Source: Scolanthus callimorphus (Eukaryota > Cnidaria > Anthozoa > Actiniaria > Edwardsiidae). Taken from it: a stretch of 64,000 bases of DNA. Shown piece by piece: positions 24,740 to 36,138 of the stretch; position 1 is the stretch's first letter; the number at the start of each line of letters is the position of its first letter. The notes under the pieces were generated by a model. That model made no database searches, was not told the DNA's origin, and was given only the letters and a program-made list of their open reading frames with translations. The stretch spans positions 17,152,501-17,216,500 of the forward strand of contig CM066916.1 of the NCBI GenBank assembly GCA_033964015.1, in the 5' to 3' direction. The translations under genes and the position numbers were made by a program.

Positions 24740-25213
24740 CGACCAGTGATTTCCTACTCTCTTAGGCCGGCGGCTAGCGAGGGAGAGAAACCACTGCGAG
24801 CGACCGTTTAGCGCCGTCCTCAAACTTGGATGAATAAATTAACTCAAAAGCAGTAAAACCGGTTTTAATCCCGTTTGACACTGATACGTGTTGACATATT
24901 TAATCAACAGTTGAAACCGCCATGAATCCAAAGAAGCCATGAAAAAGCAAACTCGCACAGAAATTAAGCTCCAAACACGGCATAATACATTTCTGCAAGC
25001 AATAGTAATCTTAACTGTATGTTTTGGAGGAAATTCTAACACTGAGATGGAAAACTACGGAAAACTGGCTGAAAATCTAGCTGGAAGTTGTCACGCGAAA
25101 GGTCAAGTCCCCAGATGTGACTTGCGTTACTCGATGGAAAACCAAACGGTCGCTCGCAGTGGTTTCTCTCCCTCGCTAGCCGCCGGCCTAAGAGAGGAGG
25201 AAATCACTGCTCG
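24740..25213. mobile_element. Inverted-repeat element with 70-bp arms
   Basis: Arms 24740-24809 (gaccagtgatttcctactct ... gcgagcgaccgttt) and 25144-25213 are reverse complements with only a few mismatches, enclosing 334 bp. Outside the arms, gtgcgtttatttcaaaaag (about 24702) and gtgtgcgtttattgg (about 25315) extend the symmetry loosely and link it to the 20.3-20.75 kb repeat. This is a foldback or MITE-like element. No transposase is encoded. Confidence 0.85.
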
Positions 25214-25530
25214 CAGGGTAAGAAAGTACAGGATTGTAACCACAAGTTAAATCACACCGCTGGTGTAATCTTTTTATGCAAAGCGTTCAAAAAGCTTTCT
25301 TTACAAATGAGATGGGTGTGCGTTTATTGGAGGAAATTAGAGGAAACTACTTTTCACTGTTTTCAACTTACAAGTCTAAAGCAACATATTAACAGCGCAA
25401 CTTTAGTAATGTGAAAATAAATATAACGTTGCTGGCTGTTGTTTTAGGAGAGCAAGCTAATATGGTTTTCTGTCTCGAGTTTTATAACTACCTACAATCC
25501 TGGCCAGTTTAATATGGGACACAGGCTTCC

Positions 25531-26722
25531 CAAGATCAGCTTTTGCTTCGCGCGCGTGCACGCTAAATAACTTGCAGTTTGAGCGCCGGTAACACTATAA
25601 AACGTATAAAACCCCTAGCTCTAGTATCTGTCTGTCATATAAACTTTCATATGCAAACTCTGAGACAAATATTACCCACTTTTGATTGCCTAAAACACAA
25701 TGTCCCACCATTTAAAATCGCCCGCTTCCATCTTTCTTTCACGCGCCCACCCACCTCCAACCCCCCCCCCTCCCCCATACAATGTTGGATCCATTCCAAA
25801 TTGTGGGTAATTGTTTTGGTGATATTGCTAGGAGGACTATAACAACATTGTATGGGGGAGGGGGGAGAAAGGGGGGAAGAGAGGGGTAGACAGCGCATTA
25901 AAGGGGCGAGAATGGTAGAGTACGTGGTATTTCCCTACATGTTTATCGGTAATAATATCCAAATCACTAAGCCGTCCCGACAATTTATGCCACGATTGTA
26001 TGTATCTGTCTCATAAATGTCAAATGGTTTGTACCAGGGGTGGAGGAAGCAAAATTATGTTGGGGGAGAGATAAAAATGTTAGCGAGGAGGCGAAGCGAA
26101 AGTCAAAATAAGATCAAACAAAACAAGATCAGCTTTTGCTTCGCGCGCGTGCACGCTAAATAACTTGCAGTTTGAGCGCCGGTAACACTAAAGCCACTGC
26201 AGTCTGACCCCTCCAAACGTATAAAACCCCTAGCTCTAGTATCTGTCTGCCATATAAACTTTCATATGCAAACTCTGAGACAAATATTACCCACTTTTGA
26301 TTGCCTAAAACACAATGTCCACCATTTAAAATCGCCCGCTTCCATCTTTCTTTCACGCGCCCACCCACCTCCAACCCCCTCCCCCATACAATGTTGGATC
26401 CATTCCAAATTGTGGGTAATTGTTTTGGTGATATTGCTAGGAGGACTATAACAACATTGTATGGGGGAGGGGGGGAGAAAGGGGGGAAGAGAGGGGTAGA
26501 CAGCGCATTAAAGGGGCGAGAATGGTAGAGTACGTGGTATTTCCCTACATGTTTATCGGTAATAATATCCAAATCACTAAGCCGTCCCGACATTTTATGC
26601 CACGATTGTATGTATCTGTCTCATAAATGTCAAATGGTTTGTACCAGGGGTGGAGGAAGCAAAATTATGTTGGGGGAGAGATAAAAATGTTAGCGAGGAG
26701 GCGAAGCGAAAGTCAAAATAAA
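25531..26722. repeat. Tandem duplication of about 590 bp
   Basis: Copy 1 is 25531-26111 and copy 2 is 26124-26722. Both run from caagatcagcttttgcttcg to gcgaagcgaaagtcaaaata. Copy 2 carries an extra phrase (aaagccactgcagtctgacccc) after gccggtaacacta. Each copy contains a hairpin with 21-bp perfect arms (ccctcccccatacaatgttg and its complement, 25767-25787 with 25843-25863 in copy 1). High identity suggests a recent event. Confidence 0.95.
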
Positions 26723-26744
26723 CCAGCCATACAACTTTTATACA

Positions 26745-26935
26745 GGCCTTCTGATATTTCGGGGGGGGTGCGGGCCCGCAAATTAAGGTACATGTAAATC
26801 CACAAAATCCCATGAAATTAACAAAAGTCTGTGAAATCCCGCGTAATTTGCCAGAATTTTGCAAAAAGTCTGTGAAATCGTGAAGAATTTGCCTGGAATT
26901 TTGCAAAATACATACTATTTTTTATGCCATACGGT
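26745..26935. repeat. Interspersed repeat with AATATCAGGCCT edge
   Basis: Begins aggccttctgatatttcggg and contains repeated gtctgtgaaatc / ccagaattttgcaaaa words. A related piece in opposite orientation lies at about 30790-30975 (ending gaaatatcaggccta). The two flank the 27.2-30.7 kb retroelement block. Confidence 0.5.
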
Positions 26936-27187
26936 CTAAATGTGTTTGGAAACTGCCTTCAAAACCGATTCAAAATCAATTGAGTTCATTGCCACAACAA
27001 AAAACTGCAAGGCGTTCCAAGTGTAACCTTGGGGAACTGGGCACTAAAAGGGATTAGAACCCGTGGTTCATTGCCACATTTTTCAGAATAGCAAAGCATG
27101 ATGGGTCATGTAGAAGCTTATTAGAAAGACCTAAGCCTATAGGATTGATGTACCTCAGTGACAACAATGGAAACACAAGAATAGAAG

Positions 27188-28093
27188 GAGAATAATTAAA
27201 TATCTGCGATACGCAGTTAAGCAGGATATTTATTTTCTGTGCGTTCCGCCAGAAATGTCAGTTCATTGAACTTCTATTGTTTAATGTTTGCACAATTACG
27301 TAATATTTCGCATATGTCATGTATAAAAGTTCAAGCTTTTATGTATTCGTTTCTTCGGTTCGTACTCAGTTTCTTCGGTTCGTACTCAGTTTTACCGAGT
27401 TTTGGCCTCAGTTATCATGTTCGATAACGACAGGCGATAACGATAATTTAGACCTTTGACTCTGCTACGCTATAACAATTTAAGTTAAAAGCGTTCGTTC
27501 CCTCTTTTAACCGACCACGTTTCTGATTTAATTGATTCAAAATTTGAATTGGTATCCGCTAAGTTGGAATCTTCTACATTCGGGCAAGCCGTAAAAGGGC
27601 AAGAAAAGAAAACTTTGTTTGCAAGTAACCAGCGCAGCAATTAGATCATCAGATCGAGATGTCAGAGAAAGTCGTCGAGACAAGAATTAAACCATTGGTG
27701 ATTGCTGACAAAAGCGGGTTTGGTTGGATGACAGTCAAGGAATGCTTCAGAATTGGCCTTCTGATTCAGAGGATGACAAGTGAATCTACAGTTTGGAGCG
27801 TCGCGAAAACGGAAAATTAAGAAGAGCGATCGAGTCTCTTATGCGTAAGGATACCTTCAAGTCCTCTTCAAACGACTTCCAAAGGAGTAACGTCGTATTC
27901 ATTTCGCATTGGGCCTTTTTTAAGTTAAGTATATTTACACAAACTTGTTCATTTTTATTTCTGTCAGTTACTTACTCCGGCACTAGCTTTGTTGTTACCT
28001 TCGGCTATTGATATACTGAACACGAACCAATCACAATTCTCCAAGTAAATTGTGTCTTGTATTTATTCTATATTTCGAGGTTAGCACAGAATA
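27188..28093 (+). mobile_element. Retroelement copy A, internally deleted
   Basis: Leader 27188-27380 (gaataattaaatatctgcga ... ttcggttcgtactca) includes a TATA-like catgtataaaag at about 27320. A gag-like fragment follows at 27659-27890: MSEKVVETRIK, then DKSGFGWMTVKE, with frame shifts, then SDSEDDK and ERRENGKLRRAIES. The tail 28003-28093 (ggctattgatatactgaaca ... ttagcacagaata) is identical in kind to the tail of copy B. The acidic SD-rich protein style recalls gag proteins of DIRS- or gypsy-like elements, but that is inference. The reverse transcriptase part is missing here. It retains the empty target site for the transposon found in copy B. Confidence 0.65.
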
Positions 28094-28198
28094 ATTAAAT
28101 ATCTGCGATACGCAGTTAAGCAGGATATTTATTTCCTGTGCGTTCCGCCAGAAATATGTCAGTTCATTGAACTTCTATTGTTTAATGTTTGCACAATT

Positions 28199-29514
28199 CT
28201 TGGGTTTCATATGACGTCACATCCGCTTTTTAGAGCCTCATTAAAAATTCAGCTGGAGGTCAAACGTCCTCCCTGCAGTGCTTTTCGAGATGGAAAACTG
28301 TGAAAATGTTATCTCCTCGCATTGTTTCTGATTCTACAAGTTTGGTAAACAGATAAACAGATGTCTTGAGATTGCCCAAAACAGACAGCAAGCAATACAA
28401 ACTCTGAAAACAATCGAAATGGTCCAAACGACTCCAGAAAAGCAGCCGAAAAGCGCCGTGGCCTCGAGAACTTGTTTGTCGCCAAGTGAATGTGATTCAT
28501 GAAGATAAAATATGTATTTGAAATTAAGTTCAAATGAGTTTGGTACCTACGGATGGATTAGGGAATCATAAAGGATTTACACAAAACCACCAGGACTATG
28601 GATGAATTGGTTTCTCATTTGATACAAGGATAAATTACATGAAGTTCGCTTCAAACAATCCAAGCAGGTAGGCAAAAATGAAAGTTTGTCAAACATTTAC
28701 AAGGAGTCCGAAGGCCCAGCAAAACCTCCGGGATTTACTCAGGGATTTACTTATTTATTCTAGGTCGACCTTTCGATTCTTTTTTCCAGTCGTGTGTATA
28801 CAATTCGTTTTTCATTGACTAAAATTTGGTCAAGTTTTTTCATTTCAAAGGGAGTTTTGTCGCTGCGTTGAGCTGGCTGAAACACAACTTTGAAAGATGT
28901 CAAAATGTAGGCGTTTTGTTAAAACATACTTTAGAAACTACAAAAATTTGTCACCTACATGTAATAGCTTATTGAGAATTGAATCTTGTTGATGTGGAAA
29001 ATTGTTTTGCAGTATGGGAAAACTGTATGCAACAGAGCCGGGTCGATTTTCTGAGTTAAATTTGACAAAAAAAAACAGCAATCAAGTACTTATGTTTCTC
29101 AGGTCTTTCGTCCAGACAAAGAACAGATGGAGCATATAAATGTTTCTCAACCCTAATTACATATCTATTTTACATTGCAATTTTTCTTTGAGCCAAATGA
29201 GTGAAAACATCAAGCATTTGAAGAAATAAAAGCTGCCTAAAATATCAGCCAGTTTGTAAAGTTCTACTCATTTACCACAGTTGAACTGTCTAAAAAAGCA
29301 AACCCCGACTTTCCAATCGCTACAAATTGGTATTTACACTAGGATTTAGTTTAAATACGAATCAGGTTCATTGATAGTTGTGATTTTCTAGAAAATGTAG
29401 CTACTAAATTTGAAGTTTTGCTCGTGAACTTCAGAAAACTTCTTCATCTTGACCTCCAGCTGATTCAGACCGGAAGCAAAATTACGCGAAAAAGTCACGT
29501 GATTGAAACCCAAG
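28199..29514. mobile_element. 1316-bp transposon with AATT target duplication
   Basis: Terminal inverted repeats CTTGGGTTTCA at both ends, with a second inverted pair TCAGCTGGAGGTCAA (28249-28263 and 29449-29463) at almost equal distance from each end. Flanks are AATT (28195-28198) and AATT (29515-29518). Copy A of the host retroelement has a single uninterrupted gcacAATTacgtaat at 27290-27301, which proves the insertion and the 4-bp duplication. No transposase frame survives, so it is non-autonomous. The superfamily is not assigned. Confidence 0.9.
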
Positions 29515-29976
29515 AATTACGTAATATTTCGCATATGTCATGTATAAAAGTTCAAGCTTTTATGCGTTCGTTTCTTCGGTTCGTACTCACAGCCTTCAGA
29601 ACTCTACACGATTTACTCAGTTTTACCAGTGTTGATATATATTTTATTTTCGCATACCAAAAAATTCGTATCCTTTTCTCATTTATTTTATGGGTACCCT
29701 GTGTATTAATTGATTTCCCTTTATTTTACCCTAGTGTGGAGTTTGGCCAACCGAGTCTACTTGTGATAGTTCGAGCTGACCAATGATGAAGCCAGCTTGA
29801 AGTTGAATGTTTAGCTTTAATATTGAAACACAAACTCTCTATGTGCAGCTACTAAGTATTAACGTTAAAGGGAGTCTTAAATAATCTATTAATTTCTGGG
29901 TAGAGCACCTTCAAGCTAATGATTTTGTTGTGAGCATGTTCGCCTAGGATGAACAACAGACACTTCACTTTCACAT

Positions 29977-30140
29977 CCTGAATTTGTTGAAGAAGCCATC
30001 GCCGAACTCATAGCAAATAATTGTGTAACTGGTCACGTTGACGACCTCTTTCTATGTTAACCTTTTAACTTTTGCACAAGGGAAAATTTGCATTTGCTTA
30101 ATGATCTCAGACACGTCAATGGCACCACTTTAAATCTCAT
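29977..30140 (+). pseudogene. Reverse transcriptase N-terminal remnant
   Basis: Frame HPEFVEEAIAELIANNCVTG, then (after a stop) PFNFCTRENLHLLNDLRHVN. This matches the start of reverse transcriptases in which an E-I-x-x-L-L-x-x-N-C-I segment is followed by PL-V and L-R-L-V-x-D-L-R-H-V-N. One stop (30058-30060) and lack of downstream catalytic motifs show it is dead. It supports classing the 27.2-30.7 kb copies as retroelements. Confidence 0.5.
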
Positions 30141-30742
30141 TTTTTCTAGTTTAAGTTTTTCTAGAAAAAAAAAGAAACATTTACTGTAGTCAATAACTTG
30201 CTGCTCAAGAAATTACATCAGAATACACAGTTTCGAAAAATTTAGTATAATTGGATTAAATATTGGCGCAATTATAGGACCTCTCACAATACAGACCTTT
30301 GTATGGATTTTCACTAGATCCCTTTCTGGCCTCGTTTTGGTGTATTTTGAGAACTGCAGGTTTCCACTCAACTCAAAATTTTGAATAGCTTTAAGTTTAA
30401 GTTAAAGGTGTACTAGAGCAAGCCATCTACGACGGTCATCTCTCATGGTCCATCCTCTCAGCCAGGCCATTGTGATGTCAGTGTAGCATTTGGCGGAGGT
30501 CAGATTCACTGGATCGTGTTGTCAGTGGCGTGTGGAAATCCTAGAACATTTTCCCATAGTTCCATACTTTGTTCTCTTTCTTATATTGATCATTATTATT
30601 ATGATCAGTTGCAGAAGAAGCAAGTTAAGGTGTGAACAGATAATTTATTTGGCTATTGATATACTGAACATGAACCAATCACAATTCTCCAAGTAAATTG
30701 TGTCTTGTATTTATTCTATATTTTGAGGTTAGCACAGAATAC

Positions 30743-31871
30743 AGCTGCTGTACTGTACATAACTGAGCAAGATAGATCTTTCAAGATATCAACGCATTTA
30801 TTTAGGAAGATCTTTTTAGCCGCTTAAACCACCAAAATTTTCCTCAAAATACATCCTAAAAATCCCACAAAATTAGGAAGACCTTTTTAGCCACATAAAA
30901 CCGCCAAAATTTTCTGCGAAATACACCTTAAAATCCTGCTAAATTCAGTATTTTTTTTCCATGAAATATCAGGCCTATTTATAAATAGAGGTGAATGACA
31001 AACACAAGAATACACACACAAAAAACAATTGGATAAAATCAAAAATGATTATATTTTAGCCGGCAAACAATACAAGAGTAATTAAGAGATTACAGAACAA
31101 GAGCAAGCAGAATGATTTGATGGCAAATGTAGCTTGCAGTTTATAGAACAAAATACATCAAGCTTTTTAACCACAAATATTCGCTTGCAGCCGGTTTGTA
31201 ACCACTGTTTGTCCCTTTATAATTGTTATTAACATATGTATCAGAAGATTTTTTTTTTAAACCGAGGTCCCATCTTGCCTTTCTACTCTGCTCAGTATCA
31301 GGGGGGACGTTAAAGAACCACTGGGGACGTAATAAACCCTCTGGCAGTGACCACCCTCAGTGTCTGTGCTTATGACGGCTTGGCTGCCAGTGGCACCGTT
31401 GAGACCCAGCGCAATTCAGCTTTCGAGCTGCAAGTCTGGGGAGTCGGTCTCACACATTTACATTTATTTACATTTAAATAAGCTTAATGACGAGAAATTT
31501 AACTTAGTATACAACATGCCTTTCCAGTAAATATTGGGCTCTGTGTGTTGCAAAGGAAGTGAAGACTGCAAATTTGTGAAAAGGGCTTGATATTTTGGGA
31601 AGTTTTTCTGTACACTACTCACCCCTTGACTTTGAGTACCGGGTAGTTGCTGCTACCGTATCTTGCACATGTTGCAGTTAAAACTTTTTGGGGTGGTTTG
31701 GACCTCATTTATGGCTCCACAAAAACGCACTGCATACACAATGGAAGAAAGAAATGGAGTTAGTCAAACTCTACTCAAATAATTTAACCTAGTGTAGCTT
31801 GTGGCTCTATAACGTGGCTATTCGTACCCGAACCTTCAAATGCTATTTGTATGGACTTTTTCATTTCTTGC
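30743..31871. other. Intergenic repeats, no gene
   Basis: Holds two related phrases, ggaagatctttttagccgct (about 30804) and ggaagacctttttagccaca (about 30876), each followed by ccgccaaaattttc-type sequence, i.e. a short internal direct repeat. At about 31290-31450 a GC-richer block (aggggggacgttaaagaacc ... ggggagtcggtctcaca) looks like a fragment of another element. No coding signal. Confidence 0.4.
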
Positions 31872-32177
31872 AATTTTACGGGAATTATAGCTCAACTAGA
31901 TAGATTGTAATATTCTATAATTGTAGAGACTGACTAAGCGCTTTTGAAAAGCTCCATATATTTTAATTTAGTCTCGAGTTCCTCATGTATTATATCTGTA
32001 TGAATAGCATTTCGAGTTCCACGTACTGTTACCATACCAATAGCTTGGCAACTTATTCTGTCCAGACCAAACAAAAAACCTCAAAATCAAAATCTATTGA
32101 GCTGTTCCAAAGTGCTTAGTCATTCTCTACAATGATAGAATATTACAATCTACCTAGTTGAGCTTATTCCTGTAAAG
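31872..32177. mobile_element. Foldback element with about 70-bp arms
   Basis: Left arm 31872-31945 (attttacgggaattatagctc ... gactgactaagcgc) pairs with right arm about 32108-32177 (gtgcttagtcattctctaca ... gagcttattcctgtaaa) with about 85-90% identity. Immediately right, a second inverted pair ctgtgaaaagtgccgtgg (about 32251) and ccacggtacttttcacag (about 32385) forms another hairpin-prone unit. Both are non-coding. Confidence 0.8.
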
Positions 32178-32410
32178 TGTGCAAGGAATGAAAATGTCCG
32201 TACGAATTCGCGTACGGTTACCCTACGAATAGAGCAGCTTTCATATGACTGTGAAAAGTGCCGTGGAACAGCGTGGTACTGTCGCGGTGGTGGTACGGAA
32301 CCTGCCCTGCTGTAAATGGAATTAAATCGGCAATGAAATCGCGTAGTCGTGGTATGGTCACGGTCGCGGCATGGAACAACTTTGCCACGGTACTTTTCAC
32401 AGACATACAA

Positions 32411-33720
32411 AATCTGCTTTATTATATACTGTGACCAGATATCGTGTGATAACACCAGTGAATAAAATCATATCAGTGAATGATACGATATCATTCATGG
32501 CACGAATAAAATGCAATTTTTCTTTACCTTTTTTTTGCTATTTTATCAGACTCAGAGTATATAATAAACAAATTATGACATGGCAAGAGCTTGATATTGT
32601 ATTATTCACTCATTTTTGTTCTTGTTTTCGTTCTCGCTCGAAGACTCGCTCGTTCGCGCTACGACACGAAAACGCGTGAATAAAAACGATATGAAGTTCT
32701 TACCATGTAATAATTGCATTCGACGAGGGAGAATGCCTACTAATCGTGTCGTTTTTGCTGGATGCTGGGTTCTTTGAGCGATATTCGGTCGGTTCAGCCT
32801 GGACACCATGCTGAGACTTGCTGGTGCTTAACCACAGGTAAACCGGATAGGGTAAATTCTCGTCGCTCACTCGGATTTAGACTGAGATTTTCGGATATGG
32901 GCATGTTTTTGTCCAAGGTAAGCGTATATTTAGCTATTCATTCGACGTTTAGCTGTCAAATATGCATGGCACTATTTATCAGAACATCAGTAGGTATATT
33001 GTGTAGCCGTGTTTAAGTTAATATAATTTCTAATATATAGATTTAGCCACTGGCTAAAAGCGGAGCTCCCAGTTGCATATTTTTTCCATGTGAATGGAAA
33101 AGGGTTCCCATTTAAGGTATTGTAATGGAATGATACTATAGCAAAGGGTAAGGAGAAAAACGTTATGTGACTTTTTTTTATTGAAACGATTTTTACTAAA
33201 ATGTGTCATTCCAAAATCACCAAATTTATTCCAAATTTATTGAAAATGTTAGTGTTATTGTACAAACCATGGAGGAATGAGTATGGATATTTTCTTGGAT
33301 CCTACGATCCTCCAATACTTAATAATTAGATTACAAGCTCAAAATTAAAATTTATAGCAGGATTGCGTGAATTAAAACTTGAACAGTCTTCTGCTTTGAT
33401 TGCAACCAAGTGGACCACCCTGGGGACTACCCCCTCCCAATGCACGATTGTGTAGCACATACTTAACCAAACTTATTATACATTGAATAACACAAGGAGT
33501 TTATATTTCAAGCAAATCAGACATTTGACACACATTGAGAAAGAGACTCAGAAGGTCATCTTCAGCATGCAAAACAGAAAGTTCTCAATGCCATAACTTC
33601 ACAGCTATTTATCGGATCATACTCAATTTCTCTAATCATAATCTTAAGAGTACCAAAATTGATTTAGCGTCATATGCTCTCGATTCTATTGACAAGTATT
33701 TATAGTAAAAAAAAAAACTG
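32411..33720. other. Intergenic, no gene recognised
   Basis: AT-rich with a short low-complexity tctcgctcgaagactcgctcg stretch near 32632. Open frames do not exceed about 100 codons and show no domain. Confidence 0.4.
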
Positions 33721-33722
33721 TA

Positions 33723-34312
33723 TAGCGGTTTTCACATGACTGTCATTAAAGCAAATCAGTAATTCACTATCCCATCAAATGCAATAGAAATTAGAAAACA
33801 AACCAATCAGAGAGCGAGGTTCATTCACAATCTCTCCTTTTTGCGAGTGAAGTAATTTACAAGTAATGGGCAGTCGCAAAAAAATCCGCACCCCCCTGTT
33901 GAGGACCCGAGTCACAGCTACCCACCCTGGATTTTTTAAATTTGAACCACCCACCCTGGAATTCCAGTGATTTTCTCATGACCACCCTGGAAATTGCGCT
34001 TACCCACCCTGGAATTTCGTATTTTAAGGGTGCCCACCCTGGAATTCCAAGCTCTACTTTGACCACCCACCCTGGAATTCCGAGCTCCATTTTGACCACC
34101 CACCCTGGAAATCCAACAGGGGTCCTCAACAGGGGGGGGCGCGAATGTTTTTTGTGACTGCCCGGCAATTGTGTTAACTGTGTAATTATTTTTTCTGCTT
34201 GATCTGATTGGCTGAAGGATCAAAAATCATGCTCTCATCCACTCACAACCAAAACCAATAGCAATTACCAAGTATTTTGTAATTACTCACAACAGTCATG
34301 TGAAAACCGCTC
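33723..34312. mobile_element. MITE with 20-bp perfect terminal repeats
   Basis: AGCGGTTTTCACATGACTGT at 33724-33743 is perfectly complementary to 34292-34311. TA dinucleotides flank both sides (33721-33722 and 34313-34314), consistent with a TA target duplication of Tc1/mariner type. The element has no transposase and is interrupted by a second element at 33868-34163. Confidence 0.8.
33868..34163. mobile_element. Nested inverted-repeat element with CACCCTGG array
   Basis: Ends gggcagtcgcaaaaaaatcc (33868) and its imperfect complement ending gtgactgccc (34163), each followed inward by cccccctgttgaggacc. Between them are seven copies of an A/CCCACCCTGGAATTCC-like unit at 20-40 bp spacing. The element lies inside the MITE at 33723-34312 and must be younger. 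The long minus-strand frames reading PGW repeats (IPGWVVKVELG) come from the array and are probably not a gene. Confidence 0.85.
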
Positions 34313-35427
34313 TAACTATGTTTTACTTGTGTGATGGTATGGTCTATCTAAAAGCCACCTCTGCCTGCTGTTGTGTCACTGAAACTGAAAGATGATAACA
34401 CCGGTAAGTCTGATGAGCCTTGAAGACAGATTTTTTATTTACCAGTCTTATGTAAAACATACATGGCTATGTGGATACTTTAGTAAGCTGAACATACTGG
34501 AACCATTGTTTTTGGCACAAAAATAATGAGTTCATCAAATCAAGGGTAAATAAAATCATTTCTTTTTTTATCATCTAATTGGTTAATTTTATCTTTTTCA
34601 ATTTCATTTTTTGGCACATCAGATATTAGTAAAGGAATGTTATTGTATAAAACATTTGGTAACAAAGCATAGAAGGAAAGATGAAAAATAAAACTTCAAC
34701 AGTATTGACCCCCCCCCCCCCCCCCAAAAAAAAAAAGTAGTACTTTTATGCCCTATATATCTTATGCCTGTATCAGGCACTCCTATCATCATTTTTTTTC
34801 AATAATAACGGGGTTTTATCATTCCCCCACCCCCACCAACCCCACTTGCCTACCGATAGAAGACCACTTTGTGAGGAGTCCCTAGCATGCTCTGGATCTT
34901 GATCTGGTTACATTCTGGGAACCAAAAATATACTCAATTCTCCCTCGATATTGATCTTATTCAAGGTTGTAGAGTGAATTGGGCAATTCCAGAAAATATG
35001 TACCCGGGGACGGGCGGCATTTGGAAATTCTGAATGGGAGAGGGGGTTTTCAAGCTTGGAATTCTGCCTGCAATTCTGCCAACTTTTAATTGTTTTATTG
35101 CCCATTCAAAATTAATTTCCCGGCTTTAATTTATTGAGAGAGCCAGGCAGTTTGCCATCAAGAATTTACTGGTGGTGCTCAACCAATCAGAAGCTTGAAA
35201 ATATGTTGAATGAACAATAATAATTTATACATAATAATAAAAAATAACATACATATTATACTTATCTTCAATGTAATGTTATGTTTTAGGGCAGGTGGTA
35301 AATTTGTCGGCGCTGACAATGAATGCCGGCGCAGGTAAGAGGGCAGGCTTGCAAGTCTGTGCAAACGTTGCATTCCTGGCAAATTTTCATGCTCCGGGTA
35401 AATTAGTTTTTTTGTTTTATTACATTT
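34313..35427. other. Intergenic with C/A homopolymers
   Basis: Contains C16 followed by A10 near 34710-34736 and a C-rich stretch at 34823-34845. These will be unreliable in length. No coding signal. Confidence 0.4.
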
Positions 35428-35572
35428 ATCAGGGAGGGGGGCTGATGGAAATGAGGGGAGACCCTGCATTTTTGGGGTGGCCCCCCCTTTCATGTCCGTA
35501 TTTTTTTAGGTGGCCCCCCAAAATCCAATGTATTTTTTCTGGTGCCCCCCCCCCCCCTCTTATAAATGCTTG
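35428..35572 (+). repeat. G-rich interspersed repeat, copy 2
   Basis: Starts catttatcagggaggggggc and follows copy 1 (12963-13125) through tttcatgtccgtatttttt and aatccaatgtattttttctg. It ends in a C13 run. Confidence 0.85.
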
Positions 35573-36138
35573 CACTGTAAGATAGACTCTTGCCTGAGTG
35601 ATGCGGTCTCATTCTTCTTAACGTTTTCTTACTTATGTCAAAGCTAAGGAACCGATCCCCCCTCAGAACTATTAAACGTTTTCGTGACACCCACCTCAGA
35701 TCCCTATTTGACCTAGTAGAAGACATTTTACATAAAGAGGGGGTCACATAATTCTTTCTTTGCGTGCGAAGCGCGCCCAACGTTTGATAACCGCATTTAA
35801 ACAAGCCTCAGAAAAAGGGTAGATGAAGGTTTTTTGTGTATGTATAGTAAACAAAGCTTGTCAGGAGCCCAGGAAATACACTAATTATATAGGTTATATG
35901 AAAGCTCCTAGTGAAGGGCTCCTGAGCCTTTAGGTAATATTTTTTATGCGCTTTGCAAATGAAGAAATTATTATTATTCATGTGCGTGAAGCGCGGCCGA
36001 AATGACTAAACATTGAACTCACGCTTACCTAAGGTGTGTTCTTTCAAACTTAGAGACTACCCGGCAGGCCTATCAGTGCATATTATTAGACGTTAAATTC
36101 TGCATGCGCGCAAAGCGCGCCGAAATTTTATTTAAGTA
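35573..36138. other. Spacer with recurring GCGCG-AAG-CGCG words
   Basis: gtgcgaagcgcgccc, gtgaagcgcggccgaaat and gcgcaaagcgcgccgaaatt recur about every 200 bp (35764, 35984, 36108), suggesting a degenerate repeat. No gene. Confidence 0.4.

Larger units (their letters stand above)
28089..30742 (+). mobile_element. Retroelement copy B, with inserted transposon
   Basis: Starts with the same leader as copy A (28089-28198), is interrupted by a 1316-bp transposon, resumes at 29515 with the TATA-like phrase and ttcggttcgtactca, and ends with the shared tail (30651-30742). The body differs from copy A and contains a reverse-transcriptase remnant at 29977-30140. The copies sit head to tail, overlapping at gaataat, so they may be a tandem pair produced by recombination. 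Confidence 0.7.

Noticed and set aside
25700..26480. CRISPR-like direct repeats
   Set aside because: The repetition is one 590-bp tandem duplication with an internal hairpin, not short repeats with unique spacers.
33857..34223. Minus-strand frames with PGWVV repeats
   Set aside because: Explained by the CACCCTGG array inside an inverted-repeat element.
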